From Euryarchaeota archaeon UBA171 (GTDB lineage Archaea > Thermoplasmatota > Poseidoniia > Poseidoniales > Thalassarchaeaceae): DNA of 43,364 bases. Shown here piece by piece: positions 35,413 to 43,364 of the stretch. Position 1 is the first letter of the stretch, and each line of letters opens with the position of its first letter. Where the stretch lies: assembly GCA_002497295.1 (NCBI GenBank), contig DANO01000031.1, positions 24,731 through 68,094 of the forward strand, given 5' to 3'. Under the pieces are notes generated by a model. That model worked only from the letters and a program-made list of their open reading frames with translations, made no database searches and had not been told where the DNA came from. Both the position numbers and the translations under genes were made by a program.

Positions 35413-36751
35413 GCCAGGGCAAACGGTCTGAGGATTTCACCGATTCGGAAAACCACGCCCAAGAATGATGAGATTCCCAATGCTCGGGAGCCATCCACGA
35501 CCAATTTCTCTTGCTGACGAGTCCAGGGGTATTGATCCTAGCAGAGCTGCTTAGTCCCAATATGTCTTGCAGTGGGATAATTACGATTTCCGCTTTGGAA
35601 GACATAAGCCTCTTCACCGCCTCCATCGTCACCTCTTCAGAATTACAACCCAGAGATTCTCTAACCCTCCTCTGGTCATCCAATCCAATCTTGGAATACC
35701 ATCCGGTGAAAGTATCGTTGTCATGCGTACCGGTGTATGCAACCACCCTTTCGGGGATGTGGTCGATGTGGTGAGGTGGTGCATCGTTGTCCCACCCGAA
35801 CTGAAGTATTGACATCCCGTGCAAGCTGTAGGCATCCCTCAAACTGATTGCAGAATCACCAGCGGCCCCCAAGTCCTCGGCGATTAGGAAATCCGATAAT
35901 CCGATGATCGCATCCATGAGCGATGTGCCGGGCCCCTCGGCCCATCGGCCGCCACGGGCATCTTCCGCCTCAGGAGGTATTGCCCAGTACTCTGCAAGAC
36001 CGATGAAATGGTCTATTCGAATCCCTGGCGTCCTTCGTGCGGCTGTCTCGACCCTTTTTTTCCACCATGTGTAGCCAGATTTGTGATGGGCAGACCATGC
36101 ATATGTTGGATTCCCCCAAAGTTGACCGAGAGGGTTGAAAGAATCGGGAGGAGCGCCTGAACGCTCAAGTGGCTCTCCATCTGATCCCATGTTGAATAAC
36201 TCCTTGCTGTGCCATACATCCGCGGAATCGTGCGCAACATAGAGTGGAATATCGCCAAGGATCAGCACACCGTTCTCCCGTGCATGGGTCTCGATCGATT
36301 TCATGGCTTGTTCAAGTTTCCATTGGATTATGATTTCGCGCCAATAATGCTCTTCGTTATCCGATCTGAGATGGTCGATATCCCGATTCGAAGGATCAGA
36401 CCAAAGACCCCATTTCACCCAGCTCCTTTGATCTATTGACTTTAGTATCCTGAATAACGCCCAAGAGTCAGCCCACCCTGAGGTTTCGAGCCATGCGCCC
36501 AAAACACGTTTGGATGGGTCTCTGATATCTCCCGCGAGGCCATGTAGTAATTCCGGGTCCATGGCAAATGCTGACGGGCTTGCATACGGGGAGCCAACGA
36601 AATCTGGAGGGTTAAGGGGGAGTATCTGCCAAATCCCGACCCCGCAACTAGCGAGAGTATCAATCGCGTTGATGCAGGCCTCCCTGTGGGCGCCCGGCGC
36701 ATCGCCCCTCGGAATAGACTGAATTGGAAGCAGTATTCCCGCGGTCCTCAC
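35381..36751 (-). CDS. malQ: 4-alpha-glucanotransferase (GH77)
   Basis: A 456-residue cytoplasmic amylomaltase that disproportionates maltodextrins, giving glucose and longer chains for phosphorylase. Motifs are WQILPLNPPDFVGSPYASPS near the N-terminus, GDIPLYVAHDSADVW (166-180), nucleophile Asp247 in GIRIDHFIGL, acid/base Glu292 in LIAEDLG, and Asp344 in YTGTHDNDT. The length is close to the compact MalQ type. The start is GTG 36751: a TATA-like ATTTTATC lies about 28 bases upstream and AGGGGAG a few bases upstream. It heads the minus-strand arm of the glucan locus. Confidence 0.94.
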   Translation of the reverse strand: MRTAGILLPIQSIPRGDAPGAHREACINAIDTLASCGVGIWQILPLNPPDFVGSPYASPSAFAMDPELLHGLAGDIRDPSKRVLGAWLETSGWADSWALFRILKSIDQRSWVKWGLWSDPSNRDIDHLRSDNEEHYWREIIIQWKLEQAMKSIETHARENGVLILGDIPLYVAHDSADVWHSKELFNMGSDGEPLERSGAPPDSFNPLGQLWGNPTYAWSAHHKSGYTWWKKRVETAARRTPGIRIDHFIGLAEYWAIPPEAEDARGGRWAEGPGTSLMDAIIGLSDFLIAEDLGAAGDSAISLRDAYSLHGMSILQFGWDNDAPPHHIDHIPERVVAYTGTHDNDTFTGWYSKIGLDDQRRVRESLGCNSEEVTMEAVKRLMSSKAEIVIIPLQDILGLSSSARINTPGLVSKRNWSWMAPEHWESHHSWAWFSESVKSSDRLPWHDGRESNPGH

Positions 36752-36775
36752 TTTACTCCCCTGGTGAAGCCAGCA

Positions 36776-36783
36776 GATAAAAT
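36776..36783 (-). promoter_or_regulatory. TATA-like box for malQ
   Basis: On the minus strand ATTTTATC is centred about 28 bases upstream of GTG 36751. The spacing supports a GTG start and transcription of malQ and the ROK kinase from this divergent gap. Confidence 0.45.
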
Positions 36784-36804
36784 GGATGTTTTCACGTTGG
36801 ACGA

Positions 36805-36830
36805 CACTAACAATTCTATAGTGCGATATT
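36805..36830 (+). promoter_or_regulatory. Candidate operator region in the malQ/GH57 divergent promoter
   Basis: CACTAACA (36805-36812) and TAGTGCGATATT (36819-36830) form an imperfect inverted pair (CACTA/TAGTG). Both halves recur in the malE promoter: TGTTAGTG at 34612 and TAGTACGATATT at 34581. A TATA-like CTATAG (36816-36821) sits between and over them, so a bound factor could control the GH57 arm directly and the malQ arm from about 54 bases upstream. Confidence 0.35.
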
Positions 36831-36839
36831 GAAACCTAT

Positions 36840-39800
36840 ATGCTCTTACCTACACCTTGCAAATACAGGCGTGATGAGATGAGAAGGTCTGCCAGCGATT
36901 ATCGTGATAAGAAATTGGTCGGTCTGGCTCTGGTTGCAATAATGGTGTGTGTACCCCTTGGAGGTGTGATTCCAGCGTCTGCTGAAGACGCAGGGGATGA
37001 TTGTGTCTATGAGGTGTGCCTATCCCTGGAGGGAAGTAATCTCAATTACTCAACTACAGAAGAAATCGCTGGGTTCGAATTTGACCACAATAACTGCGCC
37101 ACGGGCGCTGCGGGCGGCGAAGCTGCTGCAAATGGCTTTACTATTGTGAGTGGTGAAACCAAGATAGAAGCGTATTCGATGACTGGTAACGTGATTCCAG
37201 CAGGGGAGGGCACTCTCGTCGAGCTCACCGGCGACATTAACGAAAGCTGCTTTTCGGATTTTACAGTGACTAATCCGGATGGATCATCTCTTTCTGTAGA
37301 ATTCGTAAGTTCCGATGATGATTCACCGAGCGACCAAGACCCTGGTGCAATCAATCTAGCAATAATACTGCACATGCATCAACCATATTACAAGAATATA
37401 GAATCAGGATTCTATGAATTGCCATGGGTCAGGGTACATGGTAGTCACGAGTACATAGACAGCCCGGGCATCTTGGGGATGTACCCGGGCACGAATGTGA
37501 CCTACAACATCGTTCCCTCGCTAATAGAGCAGCTTGAGGATTATAGCGACCCCTCTACTATGGACCTGCATCTAGCTCTGGCAAAATCGGAGTGGGTAAC
37601 TGATGAAGAAGGATATGCCACAGGATATCCAACAGACCTGAGTGAATGGCAGCTGGCTCAAATGATGTTTGAATACTTCCGGATTCAGACCTGGGTGTAT
37701 GACGTAGATGAAGATCACCCGGAATTAGGTTGGATGGAGCCCGCCAGCAGTTCATTCGGGGCACTGAAGGATGGGAGAGACAACAGCGATCCTTCATTTA
37801 TCAGAGCATATCAACCTGCTCCAGGCGATTCTCGCGGCCCTAAATCGTCAGTGGTGTTCCACCCTCAGCACCTCCTCGATGCGACTGTTCTATTCCATCT
37901 CTTCCAGAACTCCGGCCCGTTAGTCAGGGGGGAGTATGACTACCTGCTCCCGCAAACCGCTGCAAGTGGCGAAATGCAATCGATATTTGAGAAATCGGCG
38001 CCTTATACCGTCGATGACCTTGCAACGGTTCTTTCTTACCAGAGCGAGCAAATGCTCAATGTTATGCCGTTGTACTCTAATCTCGCTAATACTTCCCAAG
38101 TCGAGTTGACGACGACTCCAAAATATCATCCGATTATGCCCCTTTTGGCCATGCCAGGGTGGACCATGGAGGATGGCATACCGGTTGAGAAGGATGCGTG
38201 GATTTCTGATGTGGAGACCCAGGTCGCGGAAGGACTGGATCTTTTTGAAACCAGTACGGGAATCAGGCCCAGCGGCATGTGGCCCTCCGAACAAGCGGTC
38301 TCGCAGGCGATAATCCCCCCCATGGCAGAGAATGGCATACAATGGGCTGTTAGTGATAAACAAGTTCTGTCTCAGTCCGTCAAATTGGGCGGCGGAAACC
38401 CATCTGATGCCTCTACTATGGACATCACCTCCCCGTGGATGGTTGAATCTGGGGGACAGGAGATGATGATGGTCTTCAGGGAGACGGGGATATCTGACAG
38501 AATTTCCTTTACTTATGGAGACATGAGTGTCGAGGATGCTGTGGCCGATTTCATCTCGCAAGTAGAAAGTAGGAGAGATGACATCATAAATGCCGGAGGG
38601 AATCCAGAGGATCACTTGCTAACAGTAGCTGCTGATGGGGAGAATTGGCTTTTCATGAGTGGTTTTGGCTCTAGCGACAATGGTAGGGAATTCCTCCATT
38701 CTTGGTTCGACGCGCTACAAGATCATCCAACGATCAGGACTATGACTCCCGGGCAATATCTCGAAGAGAAAGGGACTTCACATCTTCCAAGATTGGAAGA
38801 ATTGGCTACAGGCTCATGGATTCAGGGTGATTTGTCCACATGGGCAGGCGAAGAGGAGGAGACGATTGGATGGCATCGTTTAGTGGCTGCGAGAGATGTT
38901 TACATGCAAACACTAGACAGTCAGCCCGAACATCCTGGCCTACCATCTGCTAGACACGCCCTGATGGCAGCACAAGGGAGTGATTGGTTCTGGTGGTACG
39001 GCGCAGACCAAGATTCTGGAGATGATTCGCAGTTCGATGCGCTCTTCAGGACTCATCTCAGGACGATATATGATAGCCTGGGCGTGGATCTCCCGCCGGA
39101 CCTTTTGGATCTCTCAGGGAACGTAGCTACCCCAACGAGACCCTCGAGTGGTTTGATGGAACCATTTTACGATGGTCTATCATTCCCCGGGGAATGGGGC
39201 TCCGCTGCCGAGTATGATGTGGTCGGCGGTCACGGTGCAACCGATATAACGAGCATAGAGGTCGGTCACGATACGGGCAGCGTACACTTGAAAATAGGTG
39301 TAGGGGATATCGATTCTTACCTCGATCCAGATTTGTACTCAGGCGGTACGCCCCACATCCAAATCTACCTTATGGCGGCAAATGCAATTGACAATAATAT
39401 CGCTCAAGCGAATTTTCACACCTATTATGGGATGGAGCCTCTGGGCATGCCTACTACCAAGATGCTGTGGTTTGATTTCAGCCAGCTCCGAGACGATGGC
39501 CGTATGACTTACAACACATTCCAATCACAAGGTGCAGAAGAGTGGTCGATTGCATCCCAAGGGGCATTGGGGCTAGTTGTGGCAGATGATGTCTTCGAGG
39601 TCGAAATACCCTGGTCAACTGCTGATTTAGAGCCGAATGGTTTCACCAGACTTCGAATTGTTAGTAGCGTGTACCAAAGTAGAGGTGCTGGTGGAGGCGT
39701 TGACATGGAATTGGCCCCCTCTCCCCCGATTCTAATTTCTATGCCCAATCTGGAATCATGGGTAAAGATTCTCGATATGCAAGATCCGACCGGCGATGAG

Positions 39801-41225
39801 ACTGGGGATGGGGATTACAAATACCCCCTTGCAGGGGATTTTTCCCCTGGGGCTGGTCTGTTTGATCTTGAGCATACGGTTATCGAACAAAGTGCGTGGA
39901 ATGTTAGATTTACATTCACTATGGCTGAGATTACCAATAACTGGAATATGATGTGGGGTTGGTCTCATGCAAATATTCAGATCTACGTAGACTCGGCGCC
40001 AGGTGGAAATCAGGACTTGCTGCCGGGGACGTACGCAATGACAGATCCTGAATGGGGCTGGGAATCCGCGGTTATGCTTGTTGGAGAAGCGGGGCCCGTC
40101 TACGGCATGACCCATGAGTCCTCGACTCGAATAACCACGGGCATAGAGGCTCGGGCCGATGCAGAAACCAATACGATTGTCGCTACCATATCGAAATCGA
40201 TAATCGGAGGCGATCTTGCCGCATCCAGATTCCTAATAGTCGTGGGGAGTCAAGACGGTTACGGCGAGGGTAAGCTTCGGGCCGTCGATGAAGACGCCTC
40301 CACATGGGTCGCCGGAGGTGGCGCTCCTTCAAACCCAACAAACTTACAGAAATATCACTCAACCATCTGGGATGTGCTATTGCCGGAAAGTGTGAATCAG
40401 GAGGCCATGCTAGACTCCTATGACGTCGGAATGATGACCTATGCTGAACTCCATGGTATCGAGTTGCCACCTATCGAACAGCAGGTATACGGATTAGCAG
40501 TAAGTGAGGTGACTGGCGACTCTGCATTGTTGACATGGTCCTCTGCCAAATCCGGTCAAATGGATTTGAGCGTTACAGGCGACGCGGGCATTGTTATCGA
40601 TGAAGCATGGACATCTTCCAGCTCAGACCATGTGTATGTAATTTCAGGTCTGAGCCCTGGGGCAGAATACTTCGTAACGATCATTGCAGATGGGGCCAGT
40701 GTTGGCACATCATTCACCACTCCCGTAGAGGTTGACGGGGAAGCCCCTGAGATTTTAGGTGCTGACTACGATTTGGATGATGGCGTCTATCACATGATTT
40801 TCTTCACTTCTGAGCCCTCATCAATAGTCGTCGAGCTGTGTACGAATATATCATGCTCATATGCAGATATTGGCAGTCAGTCGGATTATCCAACCGAACA
40901 AGTCCACCACTATTCTGTAGACGTGCCAGAAAGTAACCATACAGTAACTATCCATGCAATGGATGTGGCTGGAAACAATGGTTCCATCCTTCTCATCGAA
41001 TATGGTTCCATTTCAGATGCCCCAGCCGATGACGTCACAGATAATGGAAATAGCACGGATACAGACGAAGATGGCGAAGTCCCGGGGTTAAATTCGTTAA
41101 TTGGCCAGTTGGCCTTGCTGATAATCCTCCTCTCTGTTGTTGGTTCGGTTTTTGGAAGATTAGTTCCCTGGAGATTTTCCAAAAATAAGGGAAGCAGTCT
41201 TTTTGACGCTGATTTAGAGGATTAG
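36840..41225 (+). CDS. Membrane-anchored extracellular GH57 amylase/pullulanase with glucodextranase-like C-terminal module
   Basis: A protein of 1461 residues from ATG 36840; ATG 36879 (GTGAT just upstream) is a good alternative and gives a tidier signal peptide. Order: signal helix (KKLVGLALVAIMVCVPLGG), a beta-rich domain (about 55-160), the GH57 catalytic region from LAIILHMHQPYY (173-184) with nucleophile Glu484 in GMWPSEQ and acid Asp600 in AADGENW, a DOMON-like region, a glucodextranase C-terminal-like module (DPTGDETGDGDYKYP, IQIYVDSAPGGNQD), a fibronectin type III-like domain, an Ig-like domain, and a C-terminal TM helix (IGQLALLIILLSVVGSVFG) with a short basic tail. It should cut alpha-1,4 and perhaps alpha-1,6 glucan bonds at the cell surface and feed the importer encoded divergently. 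Confidence 0.93.
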   Translation: MLLPTPCKYRRDEMRRSASDYRDKKLVGLALVAIMVCVPLGGVIPASAEDAGDDCVYEVCLSLEGSNLNYSTTEEIAGFEFDHNNCATGAAGGEAAANGFTIVSGETKIEAYSMTGNVIPAGEGTLVELTGDINESCFSDFTVTNPDGSSLSVEFVSSDDDSPSDQDPGAINLAIILHMHQPYYKNIESGFYELPWVRVHGSHEYIDSPGILGMYPGTNVTYNIVPSLIEQLEDYSDPSTMDLHLALAKSEWVTDEEGYATGYPTDLSEWQLAQMMFEYFRIQTWVYDVDEDHPELGWMEPASSSFGALKDGRDNSDPSFIRAYQPAPGDSRGPKSSVVFHPQHLLDATVLFHLFQNSGPLVRGEYDYLLPQTAASGEMQSIFEKSAPYTVDDLATVLSYQSEQMLNVMPLYSNLANTSQVELTTTPKYHPIMPLLAMPGWTMEDGIPVEKDAWISDVETQVAEGLDLFETSTGIRPSGMWPSEQAVSQAIIPPMAENGIQWAVSDKQVLSQSVKLGGGNPSDASTMDITSPWMVESGGQEMMMVFRETGISDRISFTYGDMSVEDAVADFISQVESRRDDIINAGGNPEDHLLTVAADGENWLFMSGFGSSDNGREFLHSWFDALQDHPTIRTMTPGQYLEEKGTSHLPRLEELATGSWIQGDLSTWAGEEEETIGWHRLVAARDVYMQTLDSQPEHPGLPSARHALMAAQGSDWFWWYGADQDSGDDSQFDALFRTHLRTIYDSLGVDLPPDLLDLSGNVATPTRPSSGLMEPFYDGLSFPGEWGSAAEYDVVGGHGATDITSIEVGHDTGSVHLKIGVGDIDSYLDPDLYSGGTPHIQIYLMAANAIDNNIAQANFHTYYGMEPLGMPTTKMLWFDFSQLRDDGRMTYNTFQSQGAEEWSIASQGALGLVVADDVFEVEIPWSTADLEPNGFTRLRIVSSVYQSRGAGGGVDMELAPSPPILISMPNLESWVKILDMQDPTGDETGDGDYKYPLAGDFSPGAGLFDLEHTVIEQSAWNVRFTFTMAEITNNWNMMWGWSHANIQIYVDSAPGGNQDLLPGTYAMTDPEWGWESAVMLVGEAGPVYGMTHESSTRITTGIEARADAETNTIVATISKSIIGGDLAASRFLIVVGSQDGYGEGKLRAVDEDASTWVAGGGAPSNPTNLQKYHSTIWDVLLPESVNQEAMLDSYDVGMMTYAELHGIELPPIEQQVYGLAVSEVTGDSALLTWSSAKSGQMDLSVTGDAGIVIDEAWTSSSSDHVYVISGLSPGAEYFVTIIADGASVGTSFTTPVEVDGEAPEILGADYDLDDGVYHMIFFTSEPSSIVVELCTNISCSYADIGSQSDYPTEQVHHYSVDVPESNHTVTIHAMDVAGNNGSILLIEYGSISDAPADDVTDNGNSTDTDEDGEVPGLNSLIGQLALLIILLSVVGSVFGRLVPWRFSKNKGSSLFDADLED

Positions 41226-41238
41226 GGTAGAGATTGTT

Positions 41239-42867
41239 ATGATAGCCTATCTAAGCGCTGAAGTAGGACTCTACAGCGAGTTACACACTTACTCAGGCGG
41301 CTTGGGGGTTCTAGCCGGAGATCATCTAAAGTCTGCTGCAGACGAGGGTTTGGACATTGCAGCGGTAACGCTGCTATATCGAGAAGGTTATGGCAGACAG
41401 CACCTGGATAATCAGGGCAATCAAACTGAAACGTACCCCGATCTTGATCCCGCCAAGTATCTTGAAGATACGGGCTTGGAATTGTCTATACCTCTAGATG
41501 GGTCGAGAATTAAGTCAAAAATCTGGAAGACCGTATTGCACGGACATCATGGGCATGAGGTGCCGGTATACTTTCTCGATACCCGTCACACAAGTAACAA
41601 TGAGAGGCACATCAGCCTATCTGATCGGCTTTATGCAGGGGGAGACGAGATGCGTGTACGTCAGGAGTATCTCCTCGGAGTAGGGGGGATAAGGGCACTC
41701 AAAGTCCTTGGTCACTGGCCCCTGAAGGGCTTGCACCTGAATGAGGGTCACTGTTCGATGGCTGCCCTAGAGATGTTGCGACAAGGTTGGAGCAGGGAAG
41801 AACTGTCATCAAGAAGTCTGTTTACTACTCATACCCCCGTAGCTGCAGGGCATGACAGATTCGAATGGAATCTCGTCGAGAGTGTTGTTGGGGATCTCGC
41901 AGGGCCGAATGAGAAGGAAGTGGCAAATGACGGGGATCAATGCTCAATGAGCCATTTGGGAATCGGGTTGGCGGGCAATGTAAATGCTGTCTCGGTTCTC
42001 AATGCTGAAGTTGCATCAAAGATGTTCCCTGAGGCTAAGATATCGCCGATTACCAATGGAGTTCATCACCCTACGTGGATATCGCCAACAATGGCGCGAC
42101 TCTATGACGAAGAGTTACGAGGGTGGAGGTCGGATGGTAGTGTTCTAGTTGAAGCTGGCACGCTCAGCGAAACAGGGCTTGAGCGCGCACGGTCAGAGTC
42201 CCGCGCGGTATTACGCGAACTTGTCAAATCGATGACCGGTGTGAATCTCGATGGGAATAGGCTTACGATAGGTTTTGCAAGACGTTTTGCGACTTACAAA
42301 CGTGCCTCGCTCGTATTCAGGGACATTCCGAGACTCAATATGATAGGTTCCGGCAATGTCCAATTTGTCTTCTCTGGCAAGGCTCACCCTAGAGACGAGG
42401 GGGGCAAGGCACTGATCAGGGAGATTTTCGATGCCTCAGGCAAACTAGACGATATTCCAGTTGCATTTCTAGAAGATTATTCCATGGCGACAGGACTGGC
42501 CATGACCAGCGGGGTCGACATTTGGCTCAACACCCCTGTGAGGCCCATGGAGGCAAGTGGGACCTCGGGTATGAAAGCGGTCATGAACGGTGTCCCCAAC
42601 CTTTCCATCTTGGACGGATGGTGGCCTGAAGCTTGCAGACATGGGATAAATGGGTGGGGGATTGGCGATAAGGAAGACTCCAGGGATGACGACAGGGATG
42701 CAAACGCACTCTATGATCTCCTGGAAGACGAGGTTTTACCCGCATGGAAATCAAGTAGGGAGAGGTGGTTGTCCATCATGAGATCTGCTATCATCGCAGG
42801 GTCTGGATTCACTGGGCAGCGTATGATTCGGGAATACGAGAATATCTACGAAACATTTGGAATCTGA
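41239..42867 (+). CDS. glgP: Alpha-glucan phosphorylase (GT35)
   Basis: A 542-residue phosphorylase of the short archaeal/bacterial type, which releases glucose-1-phosphate from the non-reducing end of maltodextrin or glycogen. The N-terminus is MIAYLSAEVGLYSELHTYSGGLGVLAGDH in part (key motif YSGGLGVLAGDH). Others are LHLNEGHCS, FTTHTPVAAGHDRF, RRFATYKRA-like RFATYKRAS, and WLNTPVRPMEASGTSGMKA with the PLP lysine Lys446. It lacks a signal peptide. It lies 13 bases after the GH57 gene, so one transcript encodes both the outside cutter and this inside enzyme. Its TGA overlaps the ATG of the next gene. Confidence 0.95.
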   Translation: MIAYLSAEVGLYSELHTYSGGLGVLAGDHLKSAADEGLDIAAVTLLYREGYGRQHLDNQGNQTETYPDLDPAKYLEDTGLELSIPLDGSRIKSKIWKTVLHGHHGHEVPVYFLDTRHTSNNERHISLSDRLYAGGDEMRVRQEYLLGVGGIRALKVLGHWPLKGLHLNEGHCSMAALEMLRQGWSREELSSRSLFTTHTPVAAGHDRFEWNLVESVVGDLAGPNEKEVANDGDQCSMSHLGIGLAGNVNAVSVLNAEVASKMFPEAKISPITNGVHHPTWISPTMARLYDEELRGWRSDGSVLVEAGTLSETGLERARSESRAVLRELVKSMTGVNLDGNRLTIGFARRFATYKRASLVFRDIPRLNMIGSGNVQFVFSGKAHPRDEGGKALIREIFDASGKLDDIPVAFLEDYSMATGLAMTSGVDIWLNTPVRPMEASGTSGMKAVMNGVPNLSILDGWWPEACRHGINGWGIGDKEDSRDDDRDANALYDLLEDEVLPAWKSSRERWLSIMRSAIIAGSGFTGQRMIREYENIYETFGI

Positions 42868-43364
42868 TGTCATTTACCCATAAGGACATTCATAAAAAAA
42901 GGATACTGCGCACCTTCATGGCGTTCACATCGAAGATGTCCATGGCTAATGTCTCATTTGTGTTGTACGATGAGTCAAAACGGCTCGTTAGGCCGCATAT
43001 AAAGGGGTCTTTCAACGACTGGTTTTTGATTCCCCTGCAAAAGGAGGGAGACGGGATATGGGCCTATTCTCAGACGATACCCGAAGGGACGTACGAATGG
43101 GGGATGGTTGAGCCTGATGGTTCTGAATGGGGCATATGGCTGCCTGAGAGGGCAGGGCATAGGGTCAATCTGGTGATCACTGTAGGTCACGGCGGAAGAG
43201 TGGATGGGTCGTCTTCGATTCGTATACCTTCGAAGCCATTGAATAAAAACAGCACGGTCGCACCATTTCTGGATCTTTCTGCCAATAAAAGGAAAGGCGT
43301 AGATGGTCTTCTGAAACTTCTTTCGAAGGCGAGTATGCTAAATGTCCTTCACGTCATAATATCT
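42867..43364 (+). CDS. N-terminal part of a CBM48/AMPK-type glycogen-binding-domain protein (cut by right edge)
   Basis: The frame runs open from ATG 42867, which overlaps the glgP stop (TGATG), to the window end (166 codons). Residues about 28-100 form an E-set glycogen-binding-like domain: VSFVLYD, then HIKGSFNDWFLIPL with the GSFNDW signature of AMPK/CBM48 modules, DGIWAYSQTIPEGTYEWG and SEWGIWLPE. Beyond that the sequence (KGVDGLLKLLSKASMLNVLHVIIS) is not recognised. No signal peptide is seen, so it is probably cytoplasmic and acts on glycogen or maltodextrin. The catalytic part, if any, is outside the window. Confidence 0.75.
   Translation, partial: MSFTHKDIHKKRILRTFMAFTSKMSMANVSFVLYDESKRLVRPHIKGSFNDWFLIPLQKEGDGIWAYSQTIPEGTYEWGMVEPDGSEWGIWLPERAGHRVNLVITVGHGGRVDGSSSIRIPSKPLNKNSTVAPFLDLSANKRKGVDGLLKLLSKASMLNVLHVIIS

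Noticed and set aside
37920..38615. A 231-codon open frame on the minus strand
   Set aside because: It lies inside the GH57 catalytic region, including the nucleophile Glu484 and acid Asp600 of the plus-strand gene. Its translation is rich in His, Arg and Pro as expected of an antisense shadow.
1..43364. Search for insertion sequences, integrases, phage genes, toxin-antitoxin pairs and defence systems
   Set aside because: No transposase, integrase, terminal inverted repeats, CRISPR repeats or recognisable defence genes were seen. The only tRNA is intact, with no attachment-site duplication noticed.

Overview
The window looks like genome sequence from a marine, Thermoplasmatota-type archaeon; Marine Group II (Poseidoniales) is my best guess, but it rests on gene style and promoter layout, not on a marker gene. 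The supporting signs are: several genes have an AT-rich TATA-like box centred about 26-28 bases upstream of the start codon, as expected for leaderless archaeal transcripts; some genes inside operons instead carry a GAGGTGAT-type ribosome binding site; there is an archaeal ROK sugar kinase, an archaeal ABC sugar importer and very large secreted beta-sandwich proteins. Coding density is very high and no gap exceeds about 110 bases.

Bases 1-8897 (minus strand) hold two very large surface proteins: one cut by the left edge, with calcium-binding thrombospondin type 3-like repeats, a transglutaminase-like core and many beta-sandwich domains, and one with NEW3-like repeats and a C-terminal membrane anchor. 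A tRNA-Leu(TAA) follows at 9010. Bases 9100-10265 carry a pterin pair on the minus strand: a FolB-like dihydroneopterin aldolase and a pteridine-reductase-like SDR.

Bases 10360-18226 (plus strand) form a tight run: lipA, E1 alpha, E1 beta, E2, E3, lipB and a class V PLP enzyme. It encodes a complete branched-chain-type 2-oxoacid dehydrogenase complex together with the two enzymes that make and attach its lipoyl cofactor. UbiX and a multi-pass acyltransferase-like membrane protein follow. A convergent secreted M60-type metallopeptidase with Ig-like and GATase-like domains (19954-23937), serine hydroxymethyltransferase, and a divergent ALDH4A1-like 1-pyrroline-5-carboxylate dehydrogenase come next.

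Bases 27010-43364 are an alpha-glucan (starch/glycogen/maltodextrin) locus. The minus-strand arm is malQ, a polyphosphate-glucokinase-like ROK kinase, a lipoprotein solute-binding protein with its own C-terminal starch-binding-like module, two permeases with unusual N-terminal extensions, the MalK-type ATPase and a GH13 alpha-glucosidase. The divergent plus-strand arm is a membrane-anchored extracellular GH57 amylase/pullulanase, alpha-glucan phosphorylase and the start of a CBM48-like protein. Together they could cut glucan outside the cell, import oligosaccharides, and convert them to glucose-1-phosphate and glucose-6-phosphate. The two promoter regions of this locus share a sequence element (TAGTRCGATATT plus TGTTAGTG) that could be a common operator; no regulator gene is visible in the window.
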